Positions 1 to 9,364 of a stretch of 64,000 nucleotides of DNA are shown here, one piece after another. The stretch covers positions 62,001 to 126,000 of the forward strand of contig NZ_QGLE01000009.1 of assembly GCF_003173035.1 (NCBI RefSeq), written 5' to 3'. Each line of letters opens with the position of its first letter. The first letter of the stretch is position 1. A program made the position numbers and the translations under genes. Under the pieces are notes generated by a model. It worked only from the letters and a program-made list of their open reading frames with translations. It did not search any database and was not told the origin of the DNA. This DNA is from Zavarzinia aquatilis (GTDB lineage Bacteria > Pseudomonadota > Alphaproteobacteria > Zavarziniales > Zavarziniaceae).

Positions 1-187
1 GTCCCTTCGGCAGCAGTTGCAGGACCGACAGCGCGGTGACCGATTTGCCCGAGCCGCTTTCACCGACGAGGGCGACGATCTCGCCGGCATCGACGGTCAG
101 GCTGACACCCCGGACGACGTCGCGCGGGCCGGCCTCGGTCCTGAAGCGGGCGACGAGATCGCGGATCGCGAGCAGGGGCGCGCTCAT
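1..187 (-). CDS. yejF: Peptide ABC transporter ATP-binding protein, YejF-like (N-terminal fragment)
   Basis: Only the first 62 codons lie in the window; the gene continues past the left edge. The visible part is the start of an ABC ATPase: a beta-strand lead-in (MSAPLLAIRDLVARF), a variable loop, then the Walker A motif GESGSGKS at about residues 44-51. The ATG at 187-185 overlaps the TGA of the upstream permease gene (ATGA), which indicates translational coupling as the last gene of a yejA-yejB-yejE-yejF type operon. YejF proteins normally carry two fused ATPase domains, which cannot be checked here. The assignment rests on operon order more than on the fragment itself. Confidence 0.88.
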   Translation of the reverse strand, partial: MSAPLLAIRDLVARFRTEAGPRDVVRGVSLTVDAGEIVALVGESGSGKSVTALSVLQLLPKG

Positions 188-1218
188 GGTCCCCGCCTCG
201 GATCGAAGGCGTCGCGCGTCGCCTCGCCGATGAAGACGAGCAGGGAAAGCAGCAGGGCGACGGTGCAGAAGGCCGACAGCGGTATCCACGGCGCCTGCAC
301 CGCGAGATCCTTGGCCTGTGACAGCAGCTTGCCGAGGGACGGCGCCGATTGCTGCAGGCCGAAACGCAGGTAATCGAGGGAGGTCAGGGTGGCGATGGAG
401 CCGTTCATGACGAAGGGCAGCATGGTCACGGTCGCGACCAGCGTGTTGGGCAGGACATGGCGGAGCATGATGCGGATATTGGTCAGGCCCAGGGCCCGCG
501 CCGCCCGCACATAATCGAAATTGCGCGCCCGCAGGGCCTCGGCCCGGACGAGACCGACCAGTTCCATCCACGAGAACAGCAGCATGATGCCGAGCAGCCA
601 GAAGAAGCTGGGCTCGATCACCGCCGACAGGATGATGAGGAGGTAAAGGACCGGCATCCCCGACCAGATTTCGATGAAACGCTGCATCAGAAGATCGGTC
701 AGCCCGCCCAGGAAACCCTGCGCGAGGCCGGCGAGCACGCCGACGATGCTGGAGGCGACGGTGAGGGCAAGGCCGAACAGGATCGAGATGCGAAAGCCAT
801 AGATCAGCGTCGCCGCGATGTCGTGGCCGTCGTTGTCGGTGCCGAGCCAGTTGAGGGCGGAGGGCGGCGCCGGATAGGGCGCGACCTCGCGCACCACCGT
901 GTCCCACGAGAAGGGGATCAGGGGCCAGATCACCGTGGCGCCCTTCTCGGCGAAAAGCTCGCGCAGGAAGGGCGCGGTGTAATCGGCTGAGGTCTCGAAA
1001 TCGCCGCCCAGTTCGGTCTCGGTGTAATCGACCAGGGTCGGGAAATAGGATTTCCCTTCCATCTGGATATAGAGCGGCCGGTCGTTGGCGATGAATTCGG
1101 CGAACAGGCTGAGGCCGAACAGGCTGAGGAAAATCCACAAGGACCAGAAACCCCGCCGGTTGGCGCGGAACCGCTTCAGCCGGCGGAGGGTGAGGGGGGT
1201 GAGGGCGCGGCCGGCCAT
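184..1218 (-). CDS. yejE: Peptide ABC transporter permease, YejE-like
   Basis: Protein of 344 residues. It is an inner-membrane permease of the DppC/OppC class, and the YejE subtype fits the long periplasmic loop after the first membrane segment (about residues 45-130, containing ETELGGDFETSADYTAPF). It then has NWLGTDNDGHDI and several hydrophobic segments. The EAA-type loop that contacts the ATPase is around VRAARALGLTNIRIMLRHVLPN. It is the second permease subunit of a Yej peptide importer; the E. coli system takes up peptides and microcin C. It follows the YejB-like gene with one base between stop and start and overlaps the ATPase gene by four bases. Confidence 0.9.
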   Translation of the reverse strand: MAGRALTPLTLRRLKRFRANRRGFWSLWIFLSLFGLSLFAEFIANDRPLYIQMEGKSYFPTLVDYTETELGGDFETSADYTAPFLRELFAEKGATVIWPLIPFSWDTVVREVAPYPAPPSALNWLGTDNDGHDIAATLIYGFRISILFGLALTVASSIVGVLAGLAQGFLGGLTDLLMQRFIEIWSGMPVLYLLIILSAVIEPSFFWLLGIMLLFSWMELVGLVRAEALRARNFDYVRAARALGLTNIRIMLRHVLPNTLVATVTMLPFVMNGSIATLTSLDYLRFGLQQSAPSLGKLLSQAKDLAVQAPWIPLSAFCTVALLLSLLVFIGEATRDAFDPRRGP

Positions 1219-1219
1219 G

Positions 1220-2317
1220 TCAGCTCTCGCGCCGCTCGAAGTCGATGCGGGGGTCGACCAGCGTATAGGTGAAATCGGAGACGATGCTGGTCAGCAGCCC
1301 GATCAGCGAGAACAGATAGAGCGTGCCGAAGATGATCGGATAATCCCGCTTCTCCGCCGCCTGAAAGCCGAGCAGCCCCAGCCCGTCGAGGGAGAAGATC
1401 ACCTCGGTCAGCAGCGACGAGGTGAAGAGGATGCCGATGAAGGCGGCGGGAAAGCCGGCGATGACGATCAGCATGGCGTTGCGAAAGACATGCCGGTAGA
1501 GGATGCGCCCCTCGCCGAGGCCCTTGGCCCGGGCGGTCACGACATATTGCTTGTTGATCTCGTCGAGGAAGGAATTCTTGGTCAGCAGGGTCAGGGTGGC
1601 GAAGCCGCCGATCACCATGGACAGCACGGGCAGCGCCATGTGCCAGGCGTAGTCGCCGATCTTCTGCCACAGGCCAAGATCGTGGAAATTGTCCGAGACG
1701 AGGCCGCGCAAGGGAAAGATCGACCAGAAGCTGCCGCCGGCGAAAAAGACGATGAGCAGCACGGCGACGAGGAAGGATGGCACGGCATAGCCGAGCACGA
1801 TGGCGCCCGAGGTCCAGACGTCGAAACGGCTGCCGTCCCGCACCGCCTTGGCGATGCCGAGTGGGATCGAGATGAAATAGACGAGGAGGGTGGTCCACAG
1901 GCCGAGGGAAATCGACACCGGCAGCTTGTCGAGCACAAGGTCGATCACCGGCCGGGCCTGGAAGAAACTGGTGCCGAGGTCGAAGCGCAGGTAGTCGCCC
2001 GCCATCTTCACGAAACGCTCGCCCAGCGACTTGTCGTAACCGAACTGGACCTCCAGCTCCTTGATGAACTGGGGATCGAGGCCGCGCGCGCCGCGATAGC
2101 GGCTGTCGCCCCCGCCACCCGCGCCCCCGCCGCCCAGCGTCTCCGCCCCGCCCGAGGACAGGCGGCCCTGCAGGGCGCTGTCGGACGAGGTGTAACGCGC
2201 CATGACCTGTTCCAGCGGGCCGCCGGGGGCGAGCTGGATGACCATGAAATTGATCAGCATGATGCCGAACAGCGTCGGCACGATCAGCAGCAGGCGGCGC
2301 AGCAGATAGATGCCCAT
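1220..2317 (-). CDS. yejB: Peptide ABC transporter permease, YejB-like
   Basis: Protein of 365 residues starting [18 protein letters not shown], the typical N-terminus of DppB/OppB permeases. A glycine-rich insert (about residues 55-75) followed by [20 protein letters not shown] is characteristic of the YejB subtype. The EAA loop is near [22 protein letters not shown]. The ATG at 2317-2315 was chosen because it gives the family N-terminus and overlaps the TGA of the preceding binding-protein gene by one base. Longer readings of this frame upstream run inside that gene and are not real. Confidence 0.92.
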   Translation of the reverse strand: MGIYLLRRLLLIVPTLFGIMLINFMVIQLAPGGPLEQVMARYTSSDSALQGRLSSGGAETLGGGGAGGGGDSRYRGARGLDPQFIKELEVQFGYDKSLGERFVKMAGDYLRFDLGTSFFQARPVIDLVLDKLPVSISLGLWTTLLVYFISIPLGIAKAVRDGSRFDVWTSGAIVLGYAVPSFLVAVLLIVFFAGGSFWSIFPLRGLVSDNFHDLGLWQKIGDYAWHMALPVLSMVIGGFATLTLLTKNSFLDEINKQYVVTARAKGLGEGRILYRHVFRNAMLIVIAGFPAAFIGILFTSSLLTEVIFSLDGLGLLGFQAAEKRDYPIIFGTLYLFSLIGLLTSIVSDFTYTLVDPRIDFERRES

Positions 2318-4140
2318 CAGGGGGTTACCCCGGCGTCGATGGCGGCGCTGCGCGCGGGGTCGAACCACCAGGTGTCGACCACGCCGAGGTCGTAGACGGG
2401 CGCGGTGGCCGGCCGGCCGAAACGGTCCCACCAGGCGATGGTGCGATTGCTCTTGTACCATTGCGGGATGATGTAGTCGTTCCACATCACCACCCGGTCG
2501 AGGGCATGGGCCGCGGTCATGTAGTCGGGCCGGCTTTCGGCGCCGACCATGCGCTCGATCAGCATGTCGACCACCGGGTCCTTGATCCCGGACAGGTTCA
2601 GGCTGCCCGGCGCGTCGGCATTGGCCGAGCCCCAGAGGTCGCGCAGTTCCGTGGTCGGCGTGGCGCCGAGGGCGAAACGCTGGGAGATCACGTCGTAATC
2701 GAAATTCTGCCGGCGCAGTTGGTAGGAGGTCTGGTCGACCTCGCGGTAGCGGGCGGTGAAGCCGAGGCGTTGCAGATTCTGCACGAAGGGCTGGAAGATG
2801 CGCGCCATCACCGGCTCGTCGCTCAGCACTTCGATCTCGAAGGGCTCGCCCGCCGCGTTCACCAGCTTGCCGTCGCTGACGGTCCAGCCCGCCGCGGCCA
2901 GCAGGTCGCGCGCCGCCTTCAGCCGGTCGCGGATATTGCCGCTGCCGTCGGTCGCGGCGGGGGCATAGGGGCCGCCGAAGACCGCGTCCGGGATGTGACC
3001 CCGATACATCTCGAGGATGGCGAGTTCGGCCGAACTCGGCCAGCCGTGGGCGGCCAGCACCGAATTCTCGAAGATCGAGGCCATGCGCGAATAGGCGCCA
3101 TAGAACAGCGCCTTGTTCGACCATTCGAAATCGAAGGCGAGGCCGATGGCCCGGCGCACCCGCACATCCTGGAATTTCTCGCGCCGCAGGTTCAGGAAGA
3201 AGGCCTGGATGCCGGTCGGCCGCTCGTCCGCCACTTCGCCGCGCTTGATGAAGCCCTTGTCGAAGGCGGGGCCGGCATAGCCGGTCGCCCACAGGCGCGA
3301 GGTGAATTCCTCGCGGAAGTCCGAGGCGCCGGCCTTGAAGGCCTCGAAGTCGATGTCGCGGTCGCGGTAATAGTCGATCGAGATGCGGTCGAAGTTATAG
3401 CGGCCCCGATTCACGTTCAGGTCGCGCGCCCAGTAATCGTCCCGCCGCTCGAAGGCGATGCTGCGCCCGGCCTCGACCTTCGCGACGCGGTAGGGGCCGG
3501 AGCCGGGCAGGGGCTCCAGCCCCGGCTGGTCGAGATCGTGGGCCGAGAGAAAGGCGGCGGGCAGCACCGGCATGGTGGCGATGGCGATGGGCAGGGTGCG
3601 CAGGTTCTTCGCCGCGAAACGCACGATCACCGTCGCCGGGTCCGGCGTCTCGATGGCGGCGATGTCGGACAGGCGCTGGCGCCAGCTGGGATCGCCCTTG
3701 TCGCGCAGGGCCTGCCAGGTCGCGGCGACGTCGGCCGAGGTGACCGGGCTTTCGTCGGCGAAACGCGCTTGCCCACGCAGGCGGAAGGTGACGGTGGAGA
3801 AATCGGCGGTGACGTCGATGCTCTCGGCCAGCAGGCCATAGAACGAATCGGGCTCGTCGCTGCTCGCCACCATCAGGCTGTCGGTGGTCAGCTCGGTGCC
3901 CTGCACGGCGACGCCGCGCACGATATAGGGATTGAGCGAATCGAAGGTGCCGAGGGCGGACAGGTTGAGCCGCCCGCCCTTGGGTGCCTGCGGGTCGACA
4001 TAGTCGAAATGCCCGAAATCGGGAGCGTATTTCACGTCCCCGAACGGCGAAAAGGCGGGCCTTGGATCGGCCAGCGCGGGGCCGGCGGCAACCAGAAGCA
4101 GGGCCGCGGCGCGGGCCAGGCGAAGGATCGGGCTAAGCAT
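2317..4140 (-). CDS. Extracellular solute-binding protein family 5, YejA-type (copy 2)
   Basis: Protein of 607 residues with a Sec-type signal peptide (hydrophobic stretch ending PALADPRP, cleavage near residue 24). YejA hallmarks follow: a [20 protein letters not shown] segment, then GGRLN and [13 protein letters not shown]. It would bind peptides in the periplasm and deliver them to the YejB/E/F complex encoded directly downstream. The stop overlaps the YejB start. It lies 39 bases after another YejA-type gene and is clearly its paralogue, sharing [12 protein letters not shown] and the C-terminal TWW(F/Y)D motif, which suggests tandem duplication with divergence. Confidence 0.9.
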   Translation of the reverse strand: MLSPILRLARAAALLLVAAGPALADPRPAFSPFGDVKYAPDFGHFDYVDPQAPKGGRLNLSALGTFDSLNPYIVRGVAVQGTELTTDSLMVASSDEPDSFYGLLAESIDVTADFSTVTFRLRGQARFADESPVTSADVAATWQALRDKGDPSWRQRLSDIAAIETPDPATVIVRFAAKNLRTLPIAIATMPVLPAAFLSAHDLDQPGLEPLPGSGPYRVAKVEAGRSIAFERRDDYWARDLNVNRGRYNFDRISIDYYRDRDIDFEAFKAGASDFREEFTSRLWATGYAGPAFDKGFIKRGEVADERPTGIQAFFLNLRREKFQDVRVRRAIGLAFDFEWSNKALFYGAYSRMASIFENSVLAAHGWPSSAELAILEMYRGHIPDAVFGGPYAPAATDGSGNIRDRLKAARDLLAAAGWTVSDGKLVNAAGEPFEIEVLSDEPVMARIFQPFVQNLQRLGFTARYREVDQTSYQLRRQNFDYDVISQRFALGATPTTELRDLWGSANADAPGSLNLSGIKDPVVDMLIERMVGAESRPDYMTAAHALDRVVMWNDYIIPQWYKSNRTIAWWDRFGRPATAPVYDLGVVDTWWFDPARSAAIDAGVTP

Positions 4141-4179
4141 GTCGCCGGGATGATAGCAATCAACCGCCCGCAGGGAAGC

Positions 4180-6006
4180 CTATCCCTTCAGGGCCGCGGC
4201 TTTCGCGTCGTCGTACCACCAGGTGTCGGGGAAGCCGGCGGCATAGCGGGGCTTGGTTTCCGGCCGGCCGAAGCGGTCCCAGACGGCGATGCGGTCGACG
4301 GTGATGTGCCATTGCGGCACGACGAAATAGCCCCAGCACAGCACCCGGTCGAGGGCGCGGCAGGCGGCGACCAGGGCGGCGCGGTCTTCGGCGAAGATCA
4401 CCTTGTCGATCAGGGCGTCGACGACGGGGTCCTTGATGCCGATCAGATTGCGGCTGCCCTTTTCGTCGGCGGCGAGGCTGCCCCAGAATTCCCGCTGCTC
4501 GTTGCCGGGCGACAGGGACTGGGGGAAGGTGCCGACGACGATATCGAAATCGAAATTGTTCACCCGGTCGACATATTGCGGCGGATCGACGGTGCGAATC
4601 GCCGCGGTGATGCCCAGGAGGCCGAGATTGGCGATGAAGGGTGTCGTCACCCGCTCGAAGGTGACGTCGTCCATCAGGAATTCGAGGGTAAAGGGCGTGC
4701 CGTCCGGCGCCACCAGCTTCTTGTCGACGACCTTGCCGCCGGCCTCGGCCAGCAGTTTCTTCGCCTCGACCAGCAGCTTGCGGTCCTGGCCTGAGCCGTC
4801 GCTGACCGGCGCGGTCCAGGCCGGGCCGAAGACTTCCGGCGGCAGGCGGTCGCGGAACGGCTCCAGCAGGGCCAGTTCGGCCGGGCCGGGTTCGCCGCTC
4901 GCCGCCAGTTCGGAATTGGCGAAGAAGGATTGGGTCCGCGTATAGGCGCCGTAGAACAGCGCCTTGTTCGACCATTCGAAATCGAAGGCGAGGCCGAGGG
5001 CGCGGCGCACCCGGGCATCGCGCAGCAGGGGCTTGCGGGTGTTCAGGACGAAAGCCTGCATCCCGGCCGGGGTCTCGTCCGGCAATTCCAGCTTCAGCAC
5101 CTTGCCGTCGCGCACCGCCGGAAAATCATAGGCGGTGGCCCAGACCCGGGCCACGCGCTCGATCCGGACGTCGAGGGCGCCGGCCTTGAAGGCCTCGAGA
5201 TTGGCGGTCTCGTCGCGGAAATAGTCGTAGCGCAGGCGCGCGAAATTGTTGCGGCCGACGTTGACGTTCAGCGCCGCGCCCCAGTAATCCGCCACCCGCT
5301 CGAGGGTCAGGCTGCGCCCCGCCTCGACCGTGCCGATGCGGTAAGGGCCATTGCCCAGCGGCACGTCGAGCGAGGGCCGGGTGAAATCCCGCCCTTCCCA
5401 GTAATGCCGGGGCAGCACGGCGAGCTGGCCCATGATCAGCGGCAATTCGCGATTGCCGGTCGTATCGAAGGTGAAGCGCACGCCGGTCGTGCCCGCGGTC
5501 TCGACCTTGGCGACATTGGCGTAATAGCTGCGATAGAAGGGGTGGCCCTTGGTCTTCAGTGTCTCGAAGCTGAAGACGACATCGTCGGCGGTGACCGGCG
5601 TGCCGTCGTGGAAACGCGCTTCCTTGCGAAGCTCGTAGGCGACGAAGGAACGGTCCGGCGCGACCTCGATGGCTTCCGCCAGCAGGCCGTATTCCGAGAA
5701 AGGCTCGTCCTGCGCCTGCAGCGTCAGCGTGTCGTAGATCGAGCCGCTGCCGGCGGCGGGATCGCCCAGCACGATGAAGGGGTTCAGCGAATCGAAACTG
5801 CCGAGCACGCCCTGGCGCAATTCGCCGCCCTTGGGGGCATCGGCACGCACGAAATCGAAGCGCGGAAAGCCGGGCGGGTATTTCAGGTCGCCATGCATGG
5901 CGATGCCGTGCAGGCCGGCGGCCTGCGCCCACGCCCGAGGCAACGAAAAGGCCCCCGCGAAGGGGGCCATCCCGAGGGTGGCCAGCAGGTGGCGACGCGA
6001 AATCAT
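4180..6006 (-). CDS. Extracellular solute-binding protein family 5, YejA-type (copy 1, Tat-like signal)
   Basis: Protein of 608 residues. The N-terminus MISRRHLLATLGMAPFAGAF carries SRRHLL, close to the twin-arginine consensus, followed by a hydrophobic core and RAWAQA before the mature part. Copy 2 next to it has an ordinary Sec signal instead. YejA features are the GDLKYPPGFPRFDFVRADAP segment and GSFDSLNPFIVLGDPA. It is the first binding protein of the operon, with a GGGAGG ribosome site just before the ATG. Possible roles are a second peptide specificity for the same permease. Whether Tat export is really used is an inference from the RR motif. Confidence 0.9.
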   Translation of the reverse strand: MISRRHLLATLGMAPFAGAFSLPRAWAQAAGLHGIAMHGDLKYPPGFPRFDFVRADAPKGGELRQGVLGSFDSLNPFIVLGDPAAGSGSIYDTLTLQAQDEPFSEYGLLAEAIEVAPDRSFVAYELRKEARFHDGTPVTADDVVFSFETLKTKGHPFYRSYYANVAKVETAGTTGVRFTFDTTGNRELPLIMGQLAVLPRHYWEGRDFTRPSLDVPLGNGPYRIGTVEAGRSLTLERVADYWGAALNVNVGRNNFARLRYDYFRDETANLEAFKAGALDVRIERVARVWATAYDFPAVRDGKVLKLELPDETPAGMQAFVLNTRKPLLRDARVRRALGLAFDFEWSNKALFYGAYTRTQSFFANSELAASGEPGPAELALLEPFRDRLPPEVFGPAWTAPVSDGSGQDRKLLVEAKKLLAEAGGKVVDKKLVAPDGTPFTLEFLMDDVTFERVTTPFIANLGLLGITAAIRTVDPPQYVDRVNNFDFDIVVGTFPQSLSPGNEQREFWGSLAADEKGSRNLIGIKDPVVDALIDKVIFAEDRAALVAACRALDRVLCWGYFVVPQWHITVDRIAVWDRFGRPETKPRYAAGFPDTWWYDDAKAAALKG

Positions 6007-6034
6007 CGACGCCTCCCGCCGGTCAGGAGCCCGA

Positions 6035-6586
6035 TCAGGGCAGCGGCACCGGCGAATCGGCCTGGGCGCGCAGATAGGCGATCAGGTCGGCACGGTCCTG
6101 CGGCTTCTTCAAGCCGGCGAAGCCCATCTTGGTGCCCGGGACATAGTCCTTGGGGCTGCGCAGGAATTCGTACAGCGCCGAATATTCCCACATGCCGGGC
6201 TTGGCCTTCATCGCGTCGGAATAGGCGAAGCCTTCCATATGCGCGTGCTTGTTGCCGACGATGCCCCAGAGATTCGGGCCGACCTTGGCGGCGCCGCCCT
6301 TGTCGATCGAATGGCACGAGGCGCATTTCGCGAACTGCTTCTGGCCATTCTCGGCCGAAGCCGTGGCGAGCAGCTGCTCGATCGGCGGATCCTGCGGCGT
6401 TTCCGCCGCGGCCGCCACGGCTTCACCGCCGCCACCACCTTCCGTCTCCACGCCTTCGACGACGTAGACCGGCTTTTCCAGGTGCTTCGGCGACACCAGG
6501 GCGTCACCGACATTACTGATAATCAGAAGCGCCAGCACGCCGCCAAGAACGGCACCAGCAATCTTGTTGATCTCGAAGGAATCCAT
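6035..6586 (-). CDS. Membrane-anchored class I cytochrome c
   Basis: Protein of 183 residues. One hydrophobic segment (about residues 9-27, KIAGAVLGGVLALLIISNV) acts as an uncleaved anchor. A linker rich in Glu, Ala and Gly follows, then a single cytochrome c domain with the haem-binding CASCH motif (about residues 90-94), the conserved VGPNLWGIVG segment and a likely Met ligand in GTKMGF. This is the CycM/cytochrome c552 type that passes electrons from the bc1 complex to terminal oxidase in alphaproteobacteria. It is divergent from kdsB and lies 28 bases upstream of the first yejA-like gene, so it may be cotranscribed with the transporter. Confidence 0.9.
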   Translation of the reverse strand: MDSFEINKIAGAVLGGVLALLIISNVGDALVSPKHLEKPVYVVEGVETEGGGGGEAVAAAAETPQDPPIEQLLATASAENGQKQFAKCASCHSIDKGGAAKVGPNLWGIVGNKHAHMEGFAYSDAMKAKPGMWEYSALYEFLRSPKDYVPGTKMGFAGLKKPQDRADLIAYLRAQADSPVPLP

Positions 6587-6636
6587 GTGCCCTCGTCCCC
6601 TCCGTCCGGGACAGACGTGCCCCGACAGGCGCGCGG

Positions 6637-6666
6637 AGATTAGCCGCTTCCAAGCAAAAGGCGCAA
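6637..6666 (-). promoter_or_regulatory. Candidate promoter of the cytochrome c gene
   Basis: On the minus strand TTGCGC (6666-6661) is followed after 18 bases by TAATCT (6642-6637), about 50 bases upstream of the cytochrome c start. The match to the housekeeping consensus is moderate. Confidence 0.3.
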
Positions 6667-6676
6667 CCCGTATAAG
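6648..6676 (+). promoter_or_regulatory. Candidate promoter of kdsB-pheA
   Basis: TTCCAA (6648-6653) and TATAAG (6671-6676) are 17 bases apart, about 120 bases upstream of kdsB. It overlaps the candidate divergent promoter of the cytochrome c gene on the other strand. Confidence 0.3.
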
Positions 6677-6794
6677 GTCGCGCGATCGCTTCGGAAACTG
6701 ACGGCAAGACGCGCGATGTTCGCCGTGTCATGTTGCCGCAGGCCCGGCGCCTTGCCAATAGCGGCTTGCCCGCGCGAAGTAACCGGCCAGAGAC

Positions 6795-7535
6795 ATGAAT
6801 TCCTCCATCGTCGTCATCCCCGCCCGCATGGCGTCGACCCGCCTGCCGGGCAAGCCGCTCAGCCTCATCGACGGCGTGCCCATGATCGTCCAGGTCTGGC
6901 GCCGGGCGATGGAGGCCGAGGTCGGCCCCGTGGTCGTCGCCGCCGCCGAAGCCGAGATCGTCGCCGCGGTCGAGGCGGCGGGCGGCGTCGCCGTGCTGAC
7001 CGATCCCGCGCATCCGTCCGGCTCCGACCGCATCTTCGAGGCGCTGAAGCGCGCCGATCCCGAGGGCAAGGCCGACATCGTCGTCAATGTGCAGGGCGAT
7101 CTGCCGACCATCGACCCCGCCGTGATTCGCGCCGCCCTCCGCCCGCTAGCCGATTCGGCCGTCGACATCGCCACCCTCGCCGCGGAAATCCGCGTCGAGG
7201 AAGAGCGCACCAATCCCAATGTGGTGAAGGCCGTCGTCGCCTGGGCGGGCGATTCCGGCATCGGCCGCGCGCTCTATTTCACCCGGGCGACCGCGCCTTA
7301 TGGCGCCGGCCCCCATTTCCACCACATCGGTCTTTATGCCTATCGCCGGCCGGCGCTGGCCCGATTCGTCGGCCTGCCGCCCTCGCCGCTCGAGCAGCGC
7401 GAGAAGCTGGAACAGCTGCGCGCGCTTGAGGCCGGGATGCGCATCGACGTCGTCGCCGTCGACACGGTGCCCCTCGGCGTCGATACGCCGGAAGACCTGG
7501 CGCGGGCCCGCGCCATCATCGAAGGCCAGCGTTGA
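6795..7535 (+). CDS. kdsB: 3-deoxy-manno-octulosonate cytidylyltransferase
   Basis: Protein of 246 residues, the usual length for KdsB. It couples KDO to CMP, the activation step before KDO is added to lipid A, so the host makes lipopolysaccharide. Visible motifs are the N-terminal nucleotide-binding signature [16 protein letters not shown], the SGSDRIFEA-type segment ([12 protein letters not shown]), [11 protein letters not shown], and the C-terminal [12 protein letters not shown]. It is cytoplasmic. Its TGA is directly followed by the ATG of pheA without a gap, so the two are translated from one message. Confidence 0.96.
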   Translation: MNSSIVVIPARMASTRLPGKPLSLIDGVPMIVQVWRRAMEAEVGPVVVAAAEAEIVAAVEAAGGVAVLTDPAHPSGSDRIFEALKRADPEGKADIVVNVQGDLPTIDPAVIRAALRPLADSAVDIATLAAEIRVEEERTNPNVVKAVVAWAGDSGIGRALYFTRATAPYGAGPHFHHIGLYAYRRPALARFVGLPPSPLEQREKLEQLRALEAGMRIDVVAVDTVPLGVDTPEDLARARAIIEGQR

Positions 7536-8405
7536 ATGACTTACGATCCCGCGCGCGTCGGTAATTCGGTCGTCGCCTATCAGGGCGCGCCCGCCGCCTT
7601 TTCCCACCAGGCGCTGCGCGAGCTGTTCCCGCAGGCGGTGCCGCTGCCCTGTCCGACCTTCGACGAGGCGCTGAGCGCGATCAAGGACGGCCGGGCGGAT
7701 TACGGCGTCATCCCGATCGAGAACACGCTGGCCGGCCGCGTCGCCGACATCCACCAGCTGCTGCCGGGGGCCAATCTCTATATCGTCGGCGAATATTTCC
7801 TGCGCATCCGCCACCAGCTGCTGGCACCCCGGGGCGCGACCCTGGCCGGGCTGAAGACGGTGCACAGCCATCAGATGGCGCTGGCCCAATGCCGCAAATT
7901 CTGGCTGGAACATCACCTGACGCCGGTTGTGCACGACGATACCGCGGGCGCCGCGCGCGATGTCGCGACCTGGAATGACCCGACCGTCGCCGCCATCGCC
8001 TCCAGCCTCGCCGCCGATATCTATGGTCTCGACACGGTCGCCGCCAATATCGAGGACGCGGCGCATAACACCACGCGCTTCATCATCCTCTCGCGCGAGC
8101 GGGACGATCCGCCGCCGGGCGCGCCGACCATCACCACCTTCGTGTTCCGGGTGCGCAACGTGCCGGCCGCGCTCTACAAGGCGATGGGCGGCTTCGCCAC
8201 CAATGGCATCAACATGACGAAGCTCGAGTCCTATCAGATCGGCGGCAGCTTCACGGCGACCCAGTTCTATGCCGATATCGAAGGCCATCCGGCCGACCGC
8301 TCGGTCCGCCTCGCCTTCGAGGAACTGGCCTTCTTCTCGACCGACGTGAAGATTCTCGGCAGCTATCCGGCCCATCCCTTCAGGAAGCGGGAAGGCGGCG
8401 TCTGA
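7536..8405 (+). CDS. pheA: Prephenate dehydratase
   Basis: Protein of 289 residues that converts prephenate to phenylpyruvate in phenylalanine synthesis. The catalytic domain starts with VAYQGAPAAFSHQAL and includes DYGVIPIENTLAGRV and the conserved NTTRFIIL segment. A C-terminal ACT domain (from about residue 200) contains GINMTKLESYQIG, the phenylalanine-binding feedback site. There is no chorismate mutase domain, as is usual in alphaproteobacteria and unlike the enterobacterial P-protein. It immediately follows kdsB. Confidence 0.96.
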   Translation: MTYDPARVGNSVVAYQGAPAAFSHQALRELFPQAVPLPCPTFDEALSAIKDGRADYGVIPIENTLAGRVADIHQLLPGANLYIVGEYFLRIRHQLLAPRGATLAGLKTVHSHQMALAQCRKFWLEHHLTPVVHDDTAGAARDVATWNDPTVAAIASSLAADIYGLDTVAANIEDAAHNTTRFIILSRERDDPPPGAPTITTFVFRVRNVPAALYKAMGGFATNGINMTKLESYQIGGSFTATQFYADIEGHPADRSVRLAFEELAFFSTDVKILGSYPAHPFRKREGGV

Positions 8406-8415
8406 CGTCCTGACG

Positions 8416-8446
8416 CTTGATCGGAGCGGGGCGGGAACCCACATGA
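8416..8446 (+). promoter_or_regulatory. Candidate heat-shock (RpoH-type) promoter of htpX
   Basis: CTTGAT (8416-8421) is followed after 17 bases by CCACATGA (8439-8446). This resembles the sigma-32 pattern CTTGAA-N13-17-CCCCATNT and sits about 40 bases before htpX, a known heat-shock gene in other bacteria. It is a pattern match only. Confidence 0.4.
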
Positions 8447-8488
8447 GGGTCATCCGAAACCGCCCCTGTTCCTGAAAGGGAGTCTGCC

Positions 8489-9364
8489 TTGGGCTACGCG
8501 CGTACCGCCCTTCTTCTTGCCGCGATGACCGGCCTTTTCCTTGCCGTCGGCTGGCTGGTCGGCGGACAGAGTGGCCTTGTCATCGCCTTCCTGCTGGCGC
8601 TCGGCATGAATGCCTTCGCCTACTGGAATTCCGACAAGATGGTGCTGTCGATGTATGGCGCGCGCGAGGTTGGCGCCGGGGAGGCGGCACGCCTTCACGC
8701 CATCGTCGGTCGGCTGGCCGACAACGCCGGCCTGCCCATGCCCCGGGTCTATGTCATCGACAATCCGCAGCCCAACGCCTTCGCCACCGGACGTGATCCG
8801 CAACATGCCGCCGTCGCCGCGACCACCGGCCTGCTTGAGCTTCTCAGCGAGGAAGAGGTCGCGGGGGTGATGGCCCATGAACTCGCCCATGTGAAGAACC
8901 GCGACACGCTGACCATGACGATCACGGCGACCATCGCCGGCGCCATCGGCATGTTGGCCAATTTCGCCATGTTCTTCGGCATGTCCCGGTCCGACGACGA
9001 ACGGGACAACGGCATGGGCGCCATCGGCGGTCTCCTCGTCGCGCTGTTCGCGCCGCTGGCGGCCGCGCTGGTGCAATTCGCCATCTCGCGCAGCCGCGAA
9101 TACGAGGCCGACCGCATCGGCGCGGAAATCTGTGGCCGGCCGCTGTGGCTGGCGTCGGCCCTTGCCCGGCTGTCGGCCGGGGCGGAGCGGGTGGAGAACC
9201 GGGCGGCCGAGGCGCATCCCGCGACCGCCCATCTCTTTATCGTCAACCCGCTGCATGGCCGTGCTATGGATGGACTCTTCACCACCCATCCGCGGATGGA
9301 AAACCGGATCGAGCGCCTGCGCCGCATGGCGATCGAGAAGGGGCAGACGGGGCCCTGGAGTTGA
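8489..9364 (+). CDS. htpX: Membrane zinc metalloprotease HtpX
   Basis: Protein of 291 residues, family M48. Two N-terminal membrane helices (about residues 6-24 and 27-46) precede the zinc site HELAH (130-134). Further helices at about 143-163 and 180-199 come before [13 protein letters not shown], whose first Glu (204) is the probable third zinc ligand. HtpX degrades damaged membrane proteins together with FtsH. The start is a TTG supported by AAGGGAG seven bases upstream, and no ATG fits the N-terminal helix. The stop overlaps the start of rsmB. Confidence 0.95.
   Translation: MGYARTALLLAAMTGLFLAVGWLVGGQSGLVIAFLLALGMNAFAYWNSDKMVLSMYGAREVGAGEAARLHAIVGRLADNAGLPMPRVYVIDNPQPNAFATGRDPQHAAVAATTGLLELLSEEEVAGVMAHELAHVKNRDTLTMTITATIAGAIGMLANFAMFFGMSRSDDERDNGMGAIGGLLVALFAPLAAALVQFAISRSREYEADRIGAEICGRPLWLASALARLSAGAERVENRAAEAHPATAHLFIVNPLHGRAMDGLFTTHPRMENRIERLRRMAIEKGQTGPWS

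Noticed and set aside
2461-4794. Plus-strand open frame of about 777 codons opposite the YejA-like genes
   Set aside because: It is a high-GC shadow of the two binding-protein genes and spans the gap between them without any family pattern.
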